Assembly: GCA_024291935.2 (NCBI GenBank) | Contig: CM044320.1 | Span: 34,130,001-34,194,000 of the forward strand | Direction: 5' to 3' | DNA length: 64,000 bases | Source: Okapia johnstoni | Lineage: Eukaryota > Chordata > Mammalia > Artiodactyla > Giraffidae | In this document: in pieces, positions 1-10,790 of the stretch | How the letters are laid out: each line of letters opens with the position of its first letter | Numbering within the stretch: position 1 is the first letter of the stretch | The notes under the pieces: model-generated | Database searches by the model: none | What the model was told of the DNA's origin: nothing | What the model saw: the letters and a program-made list of their open reading frames with translations, nothing else | Position numbers and translations under genes: made by a program

Positions 1-877
1 CTTTAACACACTACCATAGAAAATATTAATAAAGAAATGGACATCTAGATACTAGTCCTGACTGAGAGTCAGTTGATTTCTGCCTTTGTAATAACTATTA
101 GAGGGTATATTTCATTCACATAAGGGTATTTTTTTCCATTTTCTGGTGTTAACTTAGGAACACAATATAAAATATACACCAATTGACACAGACTGATTTT
201 AGCACTTAACATAACCATTTTTACCCATTCATTCCTGTAGGAGACAGATTAAATGTAAAAGATGGTCAATTGTGAGTTGCAAAAGGGTGCTGAAATGACT
301 TTGATGGGGTTGGCTGGTGCTTTGTCAAGTGGATGTCAGAGTTTATTACTAGTAAAGAAAAGGAAAATGTAATTTGCATTATTATGCCGTTTTTCTAAAA
401 AAACTTAATAGGGACTCTTTAGATGTCTCTACAGTGTTTTCATATCTAGTGGTCATTTTAGAAAAAAATGATAATCTATAGAATGAATAGTTATGTTTTG
501 TTATGATTGATACTTTCTTGGTTAAAATGGTTGTATTGTGTCTTCAATTTCCAGTGTGGCTTAAAATGTAAACATTCACATGATTCATTTAAATACAATG
601 ATGCCTATGAAGCACTCACTCAAACAGCATTCCTTTTGTGTTTAGAACTACAGAAGAAAATCTCTTCAAATAAAATAGTTCTAAATCAGTGTTTGTTGTC
701 CATTAAGTACCAGCTGATCAGGGCTGGGGTGGGGGGAGACAGGTGTCTGTCGGTGGGAGCTCCTGATTGGCTGGAAGGCCCGACTAACCTGTGAGCCAGT
801 TAGTGGAGGAAGAGCCACGCGGAGCCTCTTATGAAAACTGTTAATATTTGAAGAAGATGGCTCTGGGAGGAGGAGCT
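1..877. other. Single-copy sequence, no gene seen
   Basis: AT-rich sequence with short frames only and no recognisable repeat. From about 700 to 877 the base composition becomes more G-rich (GGTGGGGGGAGAC at about 729-741). Nothing in it supports an exon or promoter call. Confidence 0.6.
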
Positions 878-889
878 CTGAATCCTTAC

Positions 890-1143
890 CGCTGCTGCTA
901 AGTCGCTTCAGTCGTGTCCGACTCTGTGCGACCCCATAGACAGCAGCCCACCAGGCTCTGCCGTCCCTGGGATTCTCCAGGCAAGAATACTGGAGTGGGT
1001 TGCCATTTCCTTCCCCAGTGCATGAAAGGGAAAAGTGAAAGTGAAGTCGCTCAGTCGTCTCCAACTCTTTGCGACCCCGTGGACTGCCGCCTACCAGGCT
1101 CCTCCATCCGTGGGATTTTCCAGGCAAGAGTACTGGAGTGGGG
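890..1143 (-). mobile_element. BOV-A2 SINE (two BovA units), antisense
   Basis: Two tandem BovA-type monomers read in antisense, each with the CAGTCGTGTCCGACTC-like start and the ACTGGAGTGGG block, joined by GTGAAAGTGAAGTCGCTC. The left edge has the tail complement GCTGCTGCTAAG. The insertion is bounded by the 12-bp direct repeat CTGAATCCTTAC at 878-889 and 1144-1155, so the ends are exact. Open frames over this stretch on both strands are SINE translations. Confidence 0.92.
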
Positions 1144-1155
1144 CTGAATCCTTAC

Positions 1156-1916
1156 AGTTCTGAATAAAAGAATGAAGTCAAAATCCCGTAGCTTACCAAT
1201 TATGGCCCCCCATGATCTGTTCCTCCCTGTGTTTTCTACCATTTCCCACTGTTTTAAACACCACTTGCTCTAGGAAAACTAAAACACATAGTTTCGTTTC
1301 TGTTGTGTTAGCTATGACACTCACTGTCTGTGAGGCTGAGAAAGGGCTTGGGGGTAAGTGTCCAAAACTGGAGTTCAGTTACTAGATGATATCCATCCAT
1401 GGATGTCCCTCTTCCTCTTCTTGTTCTTTGGGCTGCACTGCAAGGCAGGTGAGATACTAGTTCTCTGACCAAGGGATCGAACTATGGAATGCAATCGTGG
1501 AGTGGAACCACTCCTGCAGTGGAATCATGGAATCCCAACCAGTAGACCACCAGGGATGTCCCCTGTGTCCATCTTCTTCTATCCTTTGGTTGCTTGACCT
1601 GTGAGAACAGGTATTCTCATACAGTTTTAAGAGTGATCCAACTTGAAATATACTACTACCCCCATTAAAAACCAAAGACACACCCATCTTTTCCCTAACA
1701 GAAACAAAGATCAGATCTAGCTACTGCATCCAAGGTGATATTCCAGCTCACGGAGTCCCAAGTCCAGGGTCATCAGGGGTTATCCATCTCTCTGAAGCCC
1801 ATGGGTGACCACCCAGCTCTGACAGTCTATCAGCTAATGAATTTATTTCATACACACCCAACACTAATAGAGCACTTACTCTAGGAACTCTAGGCATTTA
1901 AAAACTTAACTTATTT
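1156..1916. other. Single-copy sequence around a CHR-type SINE
   Basis: Apart from the SINE relic at 1422-1563 I see no gene or repeat; short frames only. Confidence 0.5.
1422..1563 (-). mobile_element. CHR-2-type tRNA-derived SINE fragment, antisense
   Basis: Reads from TTCTTTGGGCTGCACTGC through the B-box region (CCAAGGGATCGAAC) to the antisense 5' end CCACCAGGGATGTCCC. The middle is altered, with repeated TGGAATC/GTGGAATC words, so this is a diverged copy. Confidence 0.75.
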
Positions 1917-1928
1917 AGGCCTCACAGC

Positions 1929-2396
1929 TGACAAAGGTTCATATAGTCAAAACTATGGTTTTTCTGGTAGTAATGTACAGATGTGAGAGATGGACCATAA
2001 AGAAGGCTGAGCACCAAAGAATTGATGCTTTTGAATTTTGGTGCTGGAGAAGAACTGAGAGACCCTTTGACAGTAAGGAGATCAAACCAGTCAATCCTAA
2101 AGGAAATCAATCCTGAATATTCTTTGGAAGGACTGATGCTGAAGCTGAAGCTCCAATACTTCAGTCACCTGATGCAAAGAGCTGACTCATTGGAAAAGAC
2201 CCTGATGCTGGGAAGATGAAAGCAGGAGGAGAAGGGGACGACAGAAGATGAGATGGTTGGATGGCATCACTGACTCAATGGACATGAGTTTGAGCAAACT
2301 CCAGGAGATAATGGAGGACAGGGAAGCTTGGTGTGCTGCAGTCCATGGGGTTGCAAAGAGTTGGACATAACTTAGGAACTGAACAAAACAAACAAA
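1929..2396 (+). mobile_element. BovB LINE (RTE), 3' end, 5'-truncated, sense
   Basis: Contains the end of the BovB reverse-transcriptase frame (the region after the polymerase domain) with several frame breaks, followed by the 3' UTR and a tail near GAACTGAACAAAACAAACAAA. The insertion is flanked by the perfect 12-bp direct repeat AGGCCTCACAGC at 1917-1928 and 2397-2408. No complete frame remains. Confidence 0.93.
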
Positions 2397-2408
2397 AGGC
2401 CTCACAGC

Positions 2409-3231
2409 AATCCAAGGTGATAAATATGAGTCCCCCTTTAGTTGAAGAAACTGAGGCAATGCAGGTCACAAACTGCCATTTGGGAAAAGGGAGAAGGGGA
2501 AATCGTATGCAGAAGTCAGTTGTCCAAGTGATGTACATTTTCCTGCTGGTAGCAACTGGCAAGGGCTTCCCACTCTGATGGTAGAGTGGGTTCTAGCCAG
2601 TCAATCTGAGAGCCCTTGGTTCTGTCCTGTAGCAGGTGTTCCATGGCCATGCCTGATTGTGTGTGCCAGGTGGCAGCCGTCTTCTTGTTGACCAAGTTAG
2701 AGGGCATGGTGGGAGGAAAGCCTGAGATTCTATAGACACTATGGAACCCCAGGCCCCTGTGTGAGGACCATAAACATTTCCTTGGCAACAAAACCCTTAT
2801 AAAACCCCAGTTAGATGCTGGTAGATCTGATCTGTGGTAACTCTGTAGGCTAGTTCCTTGAACTTGGAACCAATCTTTGTGATGTCTGTCTCTTGACTTC
2901 AGAGTTCCTGCCTTCACCCTTCATCCTCAGGGTAATGGCTCCAATCTCTTAATCAACTTTGAGACAACCTGAAACAGTAGAGTTCTGCCCTTGCCAGACT
3001 ACCTCCTAGGGAAGGCTGCTTTAGTAGACACGATCGCCTGTATGTGTTGTGAGGGGTTTGGGGATGAAATTCACACCTGATTTCTTTGCTTCCTTCAAGA
3101 ACCCAGTCCTACTGCATTTTCCAGACTGTTCATGCACCTTGGGTTGAAACAGACTCTGGCTCGTGCAGCTCTGCAAGGCGTGTATTATCTGACCCTCTGC
3201 CGTTGCCAGGTTGCGGGCAGAAGGGTTGAAA
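2409..3231. other. Single-copy sequence
   Basis: No gene recognised. A stretch near 2440-2480 (GAAGAAACTGAGGCAATG) resembles a MIR-type antisense core but is too short to call. The 133-codon minus-strand frame at 2516-2917 has no recognisable domain. Confidence 0.5.
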
Positions 3232-3400
3232 GTGTGGGCTGCAGAGCAAGACTGATGGAGTCTGCTTCCCAGTCCTGCCACTTTCTAGCGTATAGCCTTC
3301 ATCAGGTTACCGTACCTTGATCAGTGTCTGTCTGTGAAGTAAGGGAAAGAAAGTGGTATCCGTTCTATGGGATTATTGTGGGAACTGAATAAGGAAATCC
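3232..3400 (+). mobile_element. MIR SINE, sense
   Basis: The order of blocks fits MIR: GGGCTGCAGAGCAAGACTG, CCTGCCACTTTCTAGC, then a CATCAGGTTACC stretch, the GTCTGTGAAGTAAGG block and GGGATTATTGTGGGAACTGAATAAGG. Well diverged, as expected of an old element. Confidence 0.7.
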
Positions 3401-4935
3401 ATTACTGAAAAACAGCTTATACCAAAGAAGTGGGGTGGGGGGTAGAATATCCACATCTACATTTATTTGAAAGGCATGCTGGAATGAAAGGAACCAGAGT
3501 AAATGAGACTGTCCTACGTTTCCTGGGATTGTTGGTCGGTGCCACTGTTGAGTGAAGTTTCAGGTACGGACACTAAGCTGTCCTGTAATGGAGTTGCCAT
3601 GCCCCTGGCACAAATTCCAGTTGAGACAGGAGATGCTAGCTACCACCCAGTCACCATCTGGGCTGGTGGTCACCGACCAGCTTCTGCACTGGGGGTGATT
3701 CATGCAGAGTGATTCTGTGCCCCTGAAACCTACAGAAAAGGCATGTCTGTGTCTTTGCCCAGCTCTGTTTTCTGAGAGGTGAATAGGTGTTTTCTAGTAG
3801 TGCTGATGTTTATTTGTTCTGAAGTCTTTTCTGCTCTGTTGTGGGTCTTGAAAGTCACCAGTCTTCAAAGACAGCTTTGTCAAGTGGGGTTTCAGTGTCA
3901 CATACTCGTGGATTTGTTGCATGGCTTCAAAATATTTCCCATCATGGTGCCTGCCCAGGGGTCTGTGTCAAGCATTGTGATTGTTTCTTTGATACAATTA
4001 CCCTTCTGTTTCCTTCTGAGCTTTGTAGTTATTCAAGCTCTACTGTATAAGGAGTGGGGTCAATGTTACTAAGAGGAGGCTGGAATAAAACAGAAGCTGC
4101 TGTGAATACTGCATGAAGTAGATCCTGGGCCCATATACCCACTGTCCTGCTTAGAGATGGAAACATCAATATAGAGAAAATTCCAGGTGAAAAACATTTC
4201 AAAGTTGAAAGAAAGCTAGAGAAAATCACCATGGGATTAGGTGTATTTACATGGGACAGAGAACCCTAATGTTACAGTACGTTCAATACAATAGAAGTTA
4301 ATTTTCTCTGATGAAACAGAAGCCTGGTGACAGGCAGCATGGAGCTGGTACAGCTGGCAGGGTGCTGGGTTGGCTTGTTCCAGCTCCTGAGAACCAGCTA
4401 TAAACATCTCTTCCCAACTCTATGTTCAGTAATGTCACATTGATAACTCAAAACTGGCCATGGTGGAGTATTTACATCACAGAAATTGGCAAATGCTACA
4501 AGTCAGTGTTTTGCTCTCCATAGAGCCTGTTTTTTTGTTTTTTTTTTAACACTTAACAGCACACCTCTGGGTTTAGGTTTCTACAGAATTAGGGACCTAG
4601 GCTTTTTCTATCCTCCTGCTCTATCATTCTTGTGTGTGGCTCCCATTCCTATGTTCATTCATGTCCAAAATTGCTGCAAAAATTCCAGACATTGAATTAT
4701 ACTTTCCAGGTGGCAGGAAAAAAACCAAAAAGAAGGGGACAAATATAGGGCACCAGCAGTATCTTATGGAGATTTCTGGGAAACTGCTCTACATTCCTTT
4801 GGCCAGCGTGGAGACAAGGCTGTACATAGCTCTAAGGGAGTCTAGGAGATGTAGTCTGTATTTGGGGATACATTTGTCAAGTAAAAAGGTAGGGGACTGT
4901 GGTAGAAAGAGCTCTAAGATACTCCTCTGCTCTTT
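3401..4935. other. Single-copy sequence
   Basis: About 1.5 kb with short overlapping frames on both strands and one T-run (about 4529-4548). No gene, RNA or repeat recognised. Confidence 0.5.
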
Positions 4936-4971
4936 GTTGTTGTTCAGTCACTAAGTCATGTCTGACTCTTA
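4936..4971 (-). mobile_element. Short BovA/BovB 3'-end fragment, antisense
   Basis: TTGTTGTTGTTCAGTCACTAA followed by GTCATGTCTGACTCTT is the shared 3' end of BovA-type SINEs and BovB in antisense. Only about 36 bp are present; the parent family cannot be told. Confidence 0.55.
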
Positions 4972-4982
4972 CCCTTGTATAA

Positions 4983-5786
4983 TCACCTCCCTTTTAATAT
5001 TAACTTGTAAATATGATGAGATATCACTCCTGTGATTATTTGTTGTTGCTGTTCAGTCTCTATGTCATGTCTCTTTCCCAGCATCAGGGTCTTTTCCAAT
5101 GAGTCAGCTCTTTGCATCAGGTGGCCAAAGTATTGGAGTTTCAGCTTCAACGTCAGTCCTTCTAATGAACACCCAGGGCTGATCTCCTTTAGGATGGACT
5201 GGTTGGATCTCCTTGCAGTCCAAGGGACTCTCAAGAGTCTTCTCCAACACCACACTTCAAAAGCATCAATTCTTCGGCACTCAGCTTTCTTTATAGTCCA
5301 ACTCTCACATCCATACATGACCACTGGAAAAACCATAGCCTTGACTAGACGGACTTTTGTTGGCAAAGTAATGTCTCTGCTTTCTAATATGCTATCTAGG
5401 TTGGTCATAACTTTCCTTCCAAGGAGTAAGTGTCTTTTAATTTCATGGCTGCAGTCACCATCTGCAGTGATTTTGGAGCCCAGAAAAATAAAGTCAGCCA
5501 CTGTTTCCACTGTTTCCCCATCTATCTGCCAGGAAGTGATGGGACCATGTGCCATGATCTTAGTTTTCTGAATGTTGAGCTTTAAGCCAACTTTTTCACT
5601 CTCCTCTTTCACTTCCATCAAGAGGCTCTTTAGTTCCTCTGCACTTTCTACCATTAGAGTGGTATCATATGCATATCTGAGGTTGTTGATATTTCTCCCA
5701 GTAATCTTGATTCCAGTCTGTGATTCATCCATCCTGGCATTTTGCATGATGTAGTCTGCATAAGAGTTAAATAAGCAGAGTAACAA
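4983..5786 (-). pseudogene. BovB reverse-transcriptase remnant (267-codon open frame)
   Basis: The longest open frame of the window; it is the C-terminal half of the BovB (RTE-clade) polyprotein, which in an intact element copies the element RNA at the nicked target. Residues 1-37 lead into polymerase motif C, which reads YAYD at residues 38-41. The family motif is YADD/FADD, so the first of the two metal-binding aspartates is tyrosine here (TAT codon). Downstream are NIQKTKI (about 71-77), the FLGSKITADGDCSHEIK block (101-117), MYGCESW (157-163) and WCWRRLL (179-185). The BovB match stops near residue 238; the last 30 residues come from an internal 3' deletion and flanking DNA. The endonuclease and N-terminal polymerase parts are missing. 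This is not a functional gene. Confidence 0.9.
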
Positions 5787-6694
5787 TATACAGCCTTGTT
5801 GTACTCCTTTCCTAATCTTGAATCAGTCTATTGTTCCATCAGTTCAGTTCAGTTGCTCAGGTGTCCAACTCTTTGTGACCCCATGGACTGAAGCACACCA
5901 GGCTTCCATGTCCATCACCAACTCCTGGAACTTGATCAAACTCATATCCATCGAGTTGGTGATGCCATCCAACCATCTCTTCCTCTGTCATCCCCTTCTC
6001 CTCCCACTTTCAGTATTCCCAGCATCAGGGTCTTTTTCAATGAGTCAGTTCTTTGCATCAGGTGGCCAAAGTATTAGAGCTTGAGCTTCAGCATCAGTCC
6101 TTCCAATGAATTTTCAGGACTGATCTCCTTTAGGATGGACTGGTTGGATCTCCTTGCAGTCCAAGGGACTTTCAAGTGTCTTCTCCAACACCACAGTTCA
6201 AAAGCATCAATTCTTCGGCACTCAGCCTTCTTCATGGTCCAACTCTCATATCCATACATGACTACTGGAAAAACCATAGCTTTGACTAAGTATGGACTTT
6301 TATTGCCAAAGTAATTTTAATATGCTGTCTAGGTTTGTCATAGCTTTTCTTCCAAGGAGCAAGCATCTTTTAATTTCTTGTTCCGTGTCTTTTAATATTG
6401 TTTTTCCATGTCCGGTTCTAACTGTTGCTTCTTGACCCTCATAGAGGTTTCTCAGGAAACAGGGGAGGTGGTCTGTAATCCCATTTCTTTAAGAATTTTT
6501 CATAGTTTGTTGTGATTCACACAGCCAAAGGCTTTCATGTAGTCATTGAAGCAGAAGTAGATGTTTTTCTGAAATTTCCTTGCTTTCTCTGTGATCCAAT
6601 GAATGTTGACAATTTGATGTCTGGTTCCTCTGCCTTTTCTAAACCCAGGTTTGTACATCTGTAAATTCTCAGTTCAAGTACTGCTGAAAACTAG
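5040..6694 (-). mobile_element. BovB LINE copy 1, antisense, split by a second BovB
   Basis: The 3' half of a BovB in antisense, present as 5040-5839 and 6396-6694. It is interrupted at the consensus point around TTGTTCCATGTCC by the copy at 5840-6395. Its own outer flanks are the perfect 11-bp direct repeat CCTGTGATTAT at 5029-5039 and 6695-6705. The 3' UTR has an internal deletion, GTCATGTC joining directly to TCTTTCCCAGC near 5072. The 5' end of the element, at the right, is truncated. Confidence 0.92.
5840..6395 (-). mobile_element. BovB LINE copy 2, antisense, nested in copy 1
   Basis: A 5'-truncated BovB starting with its antisense tail CAGTTCAGTTCAGTTGCTC and running through the end of the polymerase frame. 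It lies inside copy 1 and is flanked by TATTGTTCCAT (5829-5839) and TATTGTTTTTCCAT (6396-6409). These are copies of the copy-1 sequence at that point, the right one carrying three extra T, so they are the target-site duplication. Frames at 6074-6277 and 6081-6314 are its remnant and shadow. Confidence 0.9.
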
Positions 6695-6752
6695 CCTGTG
6701 ATTATGCTGTGTCCCAAATTAATTGATTTTAAGATAGGGAGATTTTCTGTGT

Positions 6753-7692
6753 TGTTGTTCAGTTGCTCAGTCATGTCTGACTCTTTACGACCCCATGGAC
6801 TGCAGCACACCAGGCTTCCCTGTCCTTTACCATCTCCCGGAGCTTGCTCAAACTCATGTCCATTGAGTCAGTGATGCCATCCAACCATCTCATCCTCTGT
6901 CATCCCCTTCTTCTCCTGCCTTCAATCTTTCCCAGCATCAGGGTCTCTTCTAATGAGTCGGATTTTTGCATCAGATGGCCAAAGTATTGGAGTTTCAGCA
7001 TCAATCCTTCCAATGCATATTCAGGATTGATTTCCTTTAGTATTGACTGCTTTGATTTCCTTGCAGTCCAAGGGACTCTCAAGAATCTTCTCCAACACCA
7101 CAGTTCAAGAGCATCAATTGTTCAGCACTCAGCCTTCTTTATGGTCCAACTCTCACATCCATACATGACTACTGGAAAAACCATAACTTTTGACTATATG
7201 GACTTTTGTTGGCAAAGTAATGTCTCTGCTTTTTAATATTCTGTCTAGGTTGGTTATAGCTATTTTCCAAGGAGCAAGTATCTTTTAATTTCATGGCTGC
7301 AGTCACCACCTGCAGTGATTTTGGAGCCCAAGAAAATAAAGTCTGTCACTGTTTACATTGTTTCTCCATCTATTTTCCATGAAGTAATGGGACCAGATGC
7401 CATGATCTTGCTTTTTTGAATGCTGAGTTTTAAACCAGCTTTTTCACTCTCCTCTTTCACCTTCATCAAGAGGCTCTTTAATTCCTCTTTGCTTTCTAAC
7501 CAAACTGATCACATGGGTCAGAGCCTTGTCTAACAATGAAACTATGAGCCATGCCGTGTAGGGACACCCAAGATGGACAGGTCATGGTGGAGAGTTCTGA
7601 CAAAACATGGCCCACTGGAGGAGGGAATGGCAAACCACTTCAGCATTCTTGCCTTGAGAACCCCATGATCAGTATGAAATGGCAAAAAAAAT
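6753..7692 (-). mobile_element. BovB LINE copy 3 with inverted 5' segment (twin-priming structure)
   Basis: 6753-7498 is the 3' part of BovB in antisense (tail, 3' UTR, C-terminal polymerase region). At about 7499 the sequence switches to the opposite orientation: 7499-7690 reads as the BovB 5' region in sense, with CCAAACTGATCACATGG, TGGCAAACCACTTCAGC and CTTGCCTTGAGAACCCCATG. Direct repeats TTTTCTGTGT at 6743-6752 and 7693-7702 bound the whole unit, so both parts entered as one insertion. This is the arrangement expected of twin priming during target-primed reverse transcription. Both parts are non-functional. Confidence 0.85.
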
Positions 7693-7951
7693 TTTTCTGT
7701 GTATGCCTGACCTAATCACAAAGTGCTTTAAATCCAAGTCTAGAGGTCAGAGATGGAGAAAGGTAGAGAATAGAAGCATGAGAAAGATTCAACATGCCAT
7801 TGGTGGCTTGAAGATGGGGGTGGCCCTGTGGCAAGGAATGCAGGAAACCTCCAGGAGCTGAAAGTGAGCCCCTGCTGACACCCAGCAAGAAAAAGAGAAT
7901 CTCAGTCCTACAGCCTCAAGGAACTGAATTCTGTCAATGTGGTGAAGAAAT

Positions 7952-8174
7952 GGGGCTTCCCAGGTAGCACTAATGGTAAAGAATCTGCCTGCCAATGCAG
8001 GAGACATAGGAGACACGGGATCAATCCCTGGGTCACGAAGATCTCCCTGGAGGTGGGCATGGCAACCCACCTGGTATTCTTTCCTGGAGAATCCCATGGA
8101 CAGAGGAACCTGGAAGGCTACAGTCCATAAAGTCTCAAAGAGTTGGATGACTGAAGCGACTTAGCATACACATA
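7952..8174 (+). mobile_element. Bov-tA SINE, sense
   Basis: A complete tRNA-derived head (GGCTTCCCAGGTAGCAC, B-box-like GGATCAATCCCTGGG) is fused to the BovA body, ending in GAAGCGACTTAGCATACACA. It is flanked by the perfect 12-bp repeat TGGTGAAGAAAT at 7940-7951 and 8175-8186. Confidence 0.95.
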
Positions 8175-8186
8175 TGGTGAAGAAAT

Positions 8187-9834
8187 TGGCTCTTTTCCCC
8201 TTTTTTACTTCCGTGTTCTAAATCTGTCAGTGTCCTAGATTTTAGCATAGTTTGTGCTAACTTGAACTTGGTAAATCCTTGATATTTATTAAGCAATGAT
8301 ACAAGCACGGATACCTTTGGAATACAAAATAAGTAAAAACTTTATGTTCTAACAGCAGGTTGACGTCTATTTAGTTCAGGGATAGACCTGAACATCAATT
8401 CAATTAGAGAAAAGAGTGTACTCATACAGTCACATTATATACTGACCCACAAATGACAGCAGTAGAGCCTAGAACAGTCTCTTAGTTGTGGGTCACTGGC
8501 TGAATTTACCAGGATGTGTTGGACTGTGAATAAGAGAAAATTCCAAGTGATCTGGCCTAAAAAAATAAAGGGAATTATTAGATAGAAGATAGAAGAGAAA
8601 TTAAAGGATAGCACAGACTTTAGTCAAGATTTTATCCAGCAGGTTAACTATATCACCAACTATGAGGTTTCCTCATTGTCCTCATGAGGTTGTCTACTCT
8701 TGTGGTTTCAAGAGCATCCAGTGAGGAAAAGATCATCTTTGTCACAGCATTTCTTGTACTAGTTCTGAGATTCACTCTTATTGGACCGGCTTAAGTAATA
8801 CTGAACTGACGCTGTGTTTGGGGGAATTGAGTATGGAACAAGACAATTGCTGTGGCAAAGGTCACTGCTCTCCCCCTGAAGGCTAGAGTGGAAATTGGCT
8901 TTCCTGGATCCCCATATGAGAGAGAGAATATACAGATGAGTGTGTGTGTGCTTGTGTGTGTCTCCGTGTGTGTGTCTGTGTAGCTGGGGGACAGGGACAG
9001 GAAGAGCACTTGTTGGGAAGACAAAAAGTAACTAGAAAGTGGGTGATAACTACAAAGAACCACTACACTACACCAGCAGTAAGTGTGAAATAGTTAAGGA
9101 AAGGAGATGTTATTTGGAGATGAAACAATTATTTTTCATTTTCCCAGTGGAGTGGTATGTGTAATTGATTAAGGTGTAGCAAAGTGGAAATCAATTAGCA
9201 GGCAATTGAAGTGAAATACACAGGAGGTTCTGAAGTCCTGAAACAGGGTGGTAACAGTGAAATGGATGATTCTTGGAGACATTATGGGAGAAGATTTCCA
9301 GGATTTGCTGAGGGGTGGAAGTTAGGAAAATCAATTATTATTTCATGATTTTGATTCTCAAAGATTGAAAGTACTACAGTGCAACTATCAGGAAAGGAGG
9401 GTCTGAGGGGGGAAACTGGTTTGTGGGACAGGGAGAAAAGGAATAGTGGGTTTCAGCCATTTCAAGTGTAGAGTAGCTACGGAAGATCAAAAAGAACTGA
9501 GTAAATGTAGCTGGAGAAAAAGCACTGGGCCAAGGAGTAAACCTCAGGCACACATCAAGAAGAGGAGAAGTTGAAAGAAACAAGGACAGTGCAATGTTAA
9601 CAAAGTTAAGAAAGGAATTTATGAGGGGAGTGGTGTGGAAGAAGGTGGAACTTCACAGAAGATCTCTGAATATAAGTTGCAGGCCTACAGACTAGGTATA
9701 AGAAAAATAATAAAACATGGAAGAAGGCAAAAAATGTGGTTTCTACACAAAAGCAATGAAATAAAAAAACTTGATTGATATGGCATAAACTCTTGGTTAC
9801 CTCACCATATACATTTCTTAGTTCTCCATTGATA
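8187..9834. other. Single-copy sequence with a GT-rich patch
   Basis: No gene recognised. Around 9230-9660 the sequence is purine-rich, with wording reminiscent of old mammalian interspersed repeats, but I cannot assign a family. Confidence 0.5.
8938..8982. repeat. Interrupted (TG)n
   Basis: TGAGTGTGTGTGTGCTTGTG followed by more GT units broken by CTCC and CTG. This is a degenerate dinucleotide repeat and explains the TDTHTETHTSTHT-like minus-strand frame. Confidence 0.85.
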
Positions 9835-9898
9835 TGTTAGTTATCTATTGCTGTATAACAAATTGCCACAAACATTGTGGCTTTAATAAGTAAATAAT

Positions 9899-10035
9899 GG
9901 AGTTTCCCTGGTGGTTCAAATGGTGAAGAATCTGCCTGCAATGCAGAAGACCCTGGTTTGATCCCTGGGTCAGAAAGATGCCCTGGAGGAGGAAATGGCA
10001 ACCCACTCCAGTATTCTTGCCTGGGAAATTCCATT
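9899..10035 (+). mobile_element. Bov-tA SINE, truncated, sense
   Basis: The tRNA-derived head (TTTCCCTGGTGGTTCAAATG) and first BovA block (ACCCACTCCAGTATTCTTGC) are present; the element stops after GGGAAATTCCATTG. It is nested in the MLT1-like LTR, with only a short GTAAAT match on both sides. Confidence 0.85.
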
Positions 10036-10454
10036 GTAAATCAAGAGTCTGGATATAACTTAGCTGGATCTTTTGTTTAGGGTCTCACAAAGCTCCAGTC
10101 AAGGGGTTATCTGAGCTACATTCTTATCTGGAGACCTGAGTGAGGAAGGATTTGCTTCTACAGTTACTCAAGTTGCTAACAGAATTCATTTCCTTATGGT
10201 TGTAGGACTGAGAGTCCCGCCTTCTTGCTGGCTCAGCTCTTAGAGGCCATCCATCCACAGCTCCTTGTCATGTGGACCTCACAATATGGCTACATGTTTC
10301 TTCAAAGCCAGCTAGGGATACTAGAGTCTGTAGAATGAGTCTTAATAAGAAAGAATTGTAACATAATCATGGAAGTGGCATTCCATTTTTGCCATGTTAT
10401 GTTGGCTAGAAGTAAGTCACAGGTCCCACCCACATTGAAGGAAAATGAATTAAA

Positions 10455-10720
10455 AAAAAATATTTATTTATTTTTGAGTCTTCATAGGCATGTAGGCTTT
10501 CTCTAGTTGTGGTGGGCAGGGGCTACTCTTCATTGTGGTGCTTGGACTTCTCATTGTGGTGGCTTTTCTTGTTGCAGAGCATGGGCTCTAAGTGCTCAGG
10601 CTGTGGTGCACAGGTTTACTTTCTCTGCTGCATGTGAGATCTTCTTGGACCAGGGATTGAACCCATGTCCCCCGCATTAGCAGGTGGATTCTTATCCAGT
10701 GGACCACCAGGGAAGTCCCA
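10455..10720 (-). mobile_element. CHR-2-type SINE, antisense
   Basis: A TATTTATTTATTTTTGAGTC tail complement leads through CTTCTCATTGTGGTGGC and the B-box region (CCAGGGATTGAACCC) to CCACCAGGGAAGTCCC. It sits in the MLT1-like LTR between GGAAAATGAATTAAA (10440-10454) and GGAGAATGAATTAAA (10721-10735), a 15-bp target duplication with one mismatch. Confidence 0.92.
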
Positions 10721-10790
10721 GGAGAATGAATTAAACAAGAGTGTAAAAACCAGAAAGTGGGGTCAGCCTAGAGTCTGTTTGTCATACTTG

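Larger units (their letters stand above)
9835..10790 (-). mobile_element. MLT1-like (ERVL-MaLR) LTR, antisense, carrying two SINEs
   Basis: Starts GTTATCTATTGCTGTATAAC and continues (after the SINE at 9899-10035) with blocks typical of this LTR in antisense: TCTCACAAAGCTCCAGTCAA, GGAAGTGGCATTCCATT and GGCTAGAAGTAAGTCACAGG. Its end is split by the CHR SINE at 10455-10720. The same type of LTR occurs at 22175-22860. The subfamily cannot be fixed by eye. Confidence 0.6.

Noticed and set aside
681..1242. Overlapping frames on both strands around 0.7-1.2 kb
   Set aside because: They translate the BOV-A2 SINE. Similar peptides (for example EYWSGLPFPSPG-like) recur wherever a Bov-tA lies antisense.
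7952..8174. tRNA gene at the Bov-tA and CHR-2 heads
   Set aside because: B-box-like GGTTCGATCC words are present throughout the window, but only as SINE heads fused to non-tRNA bodies. None folds as a complete tRNA.
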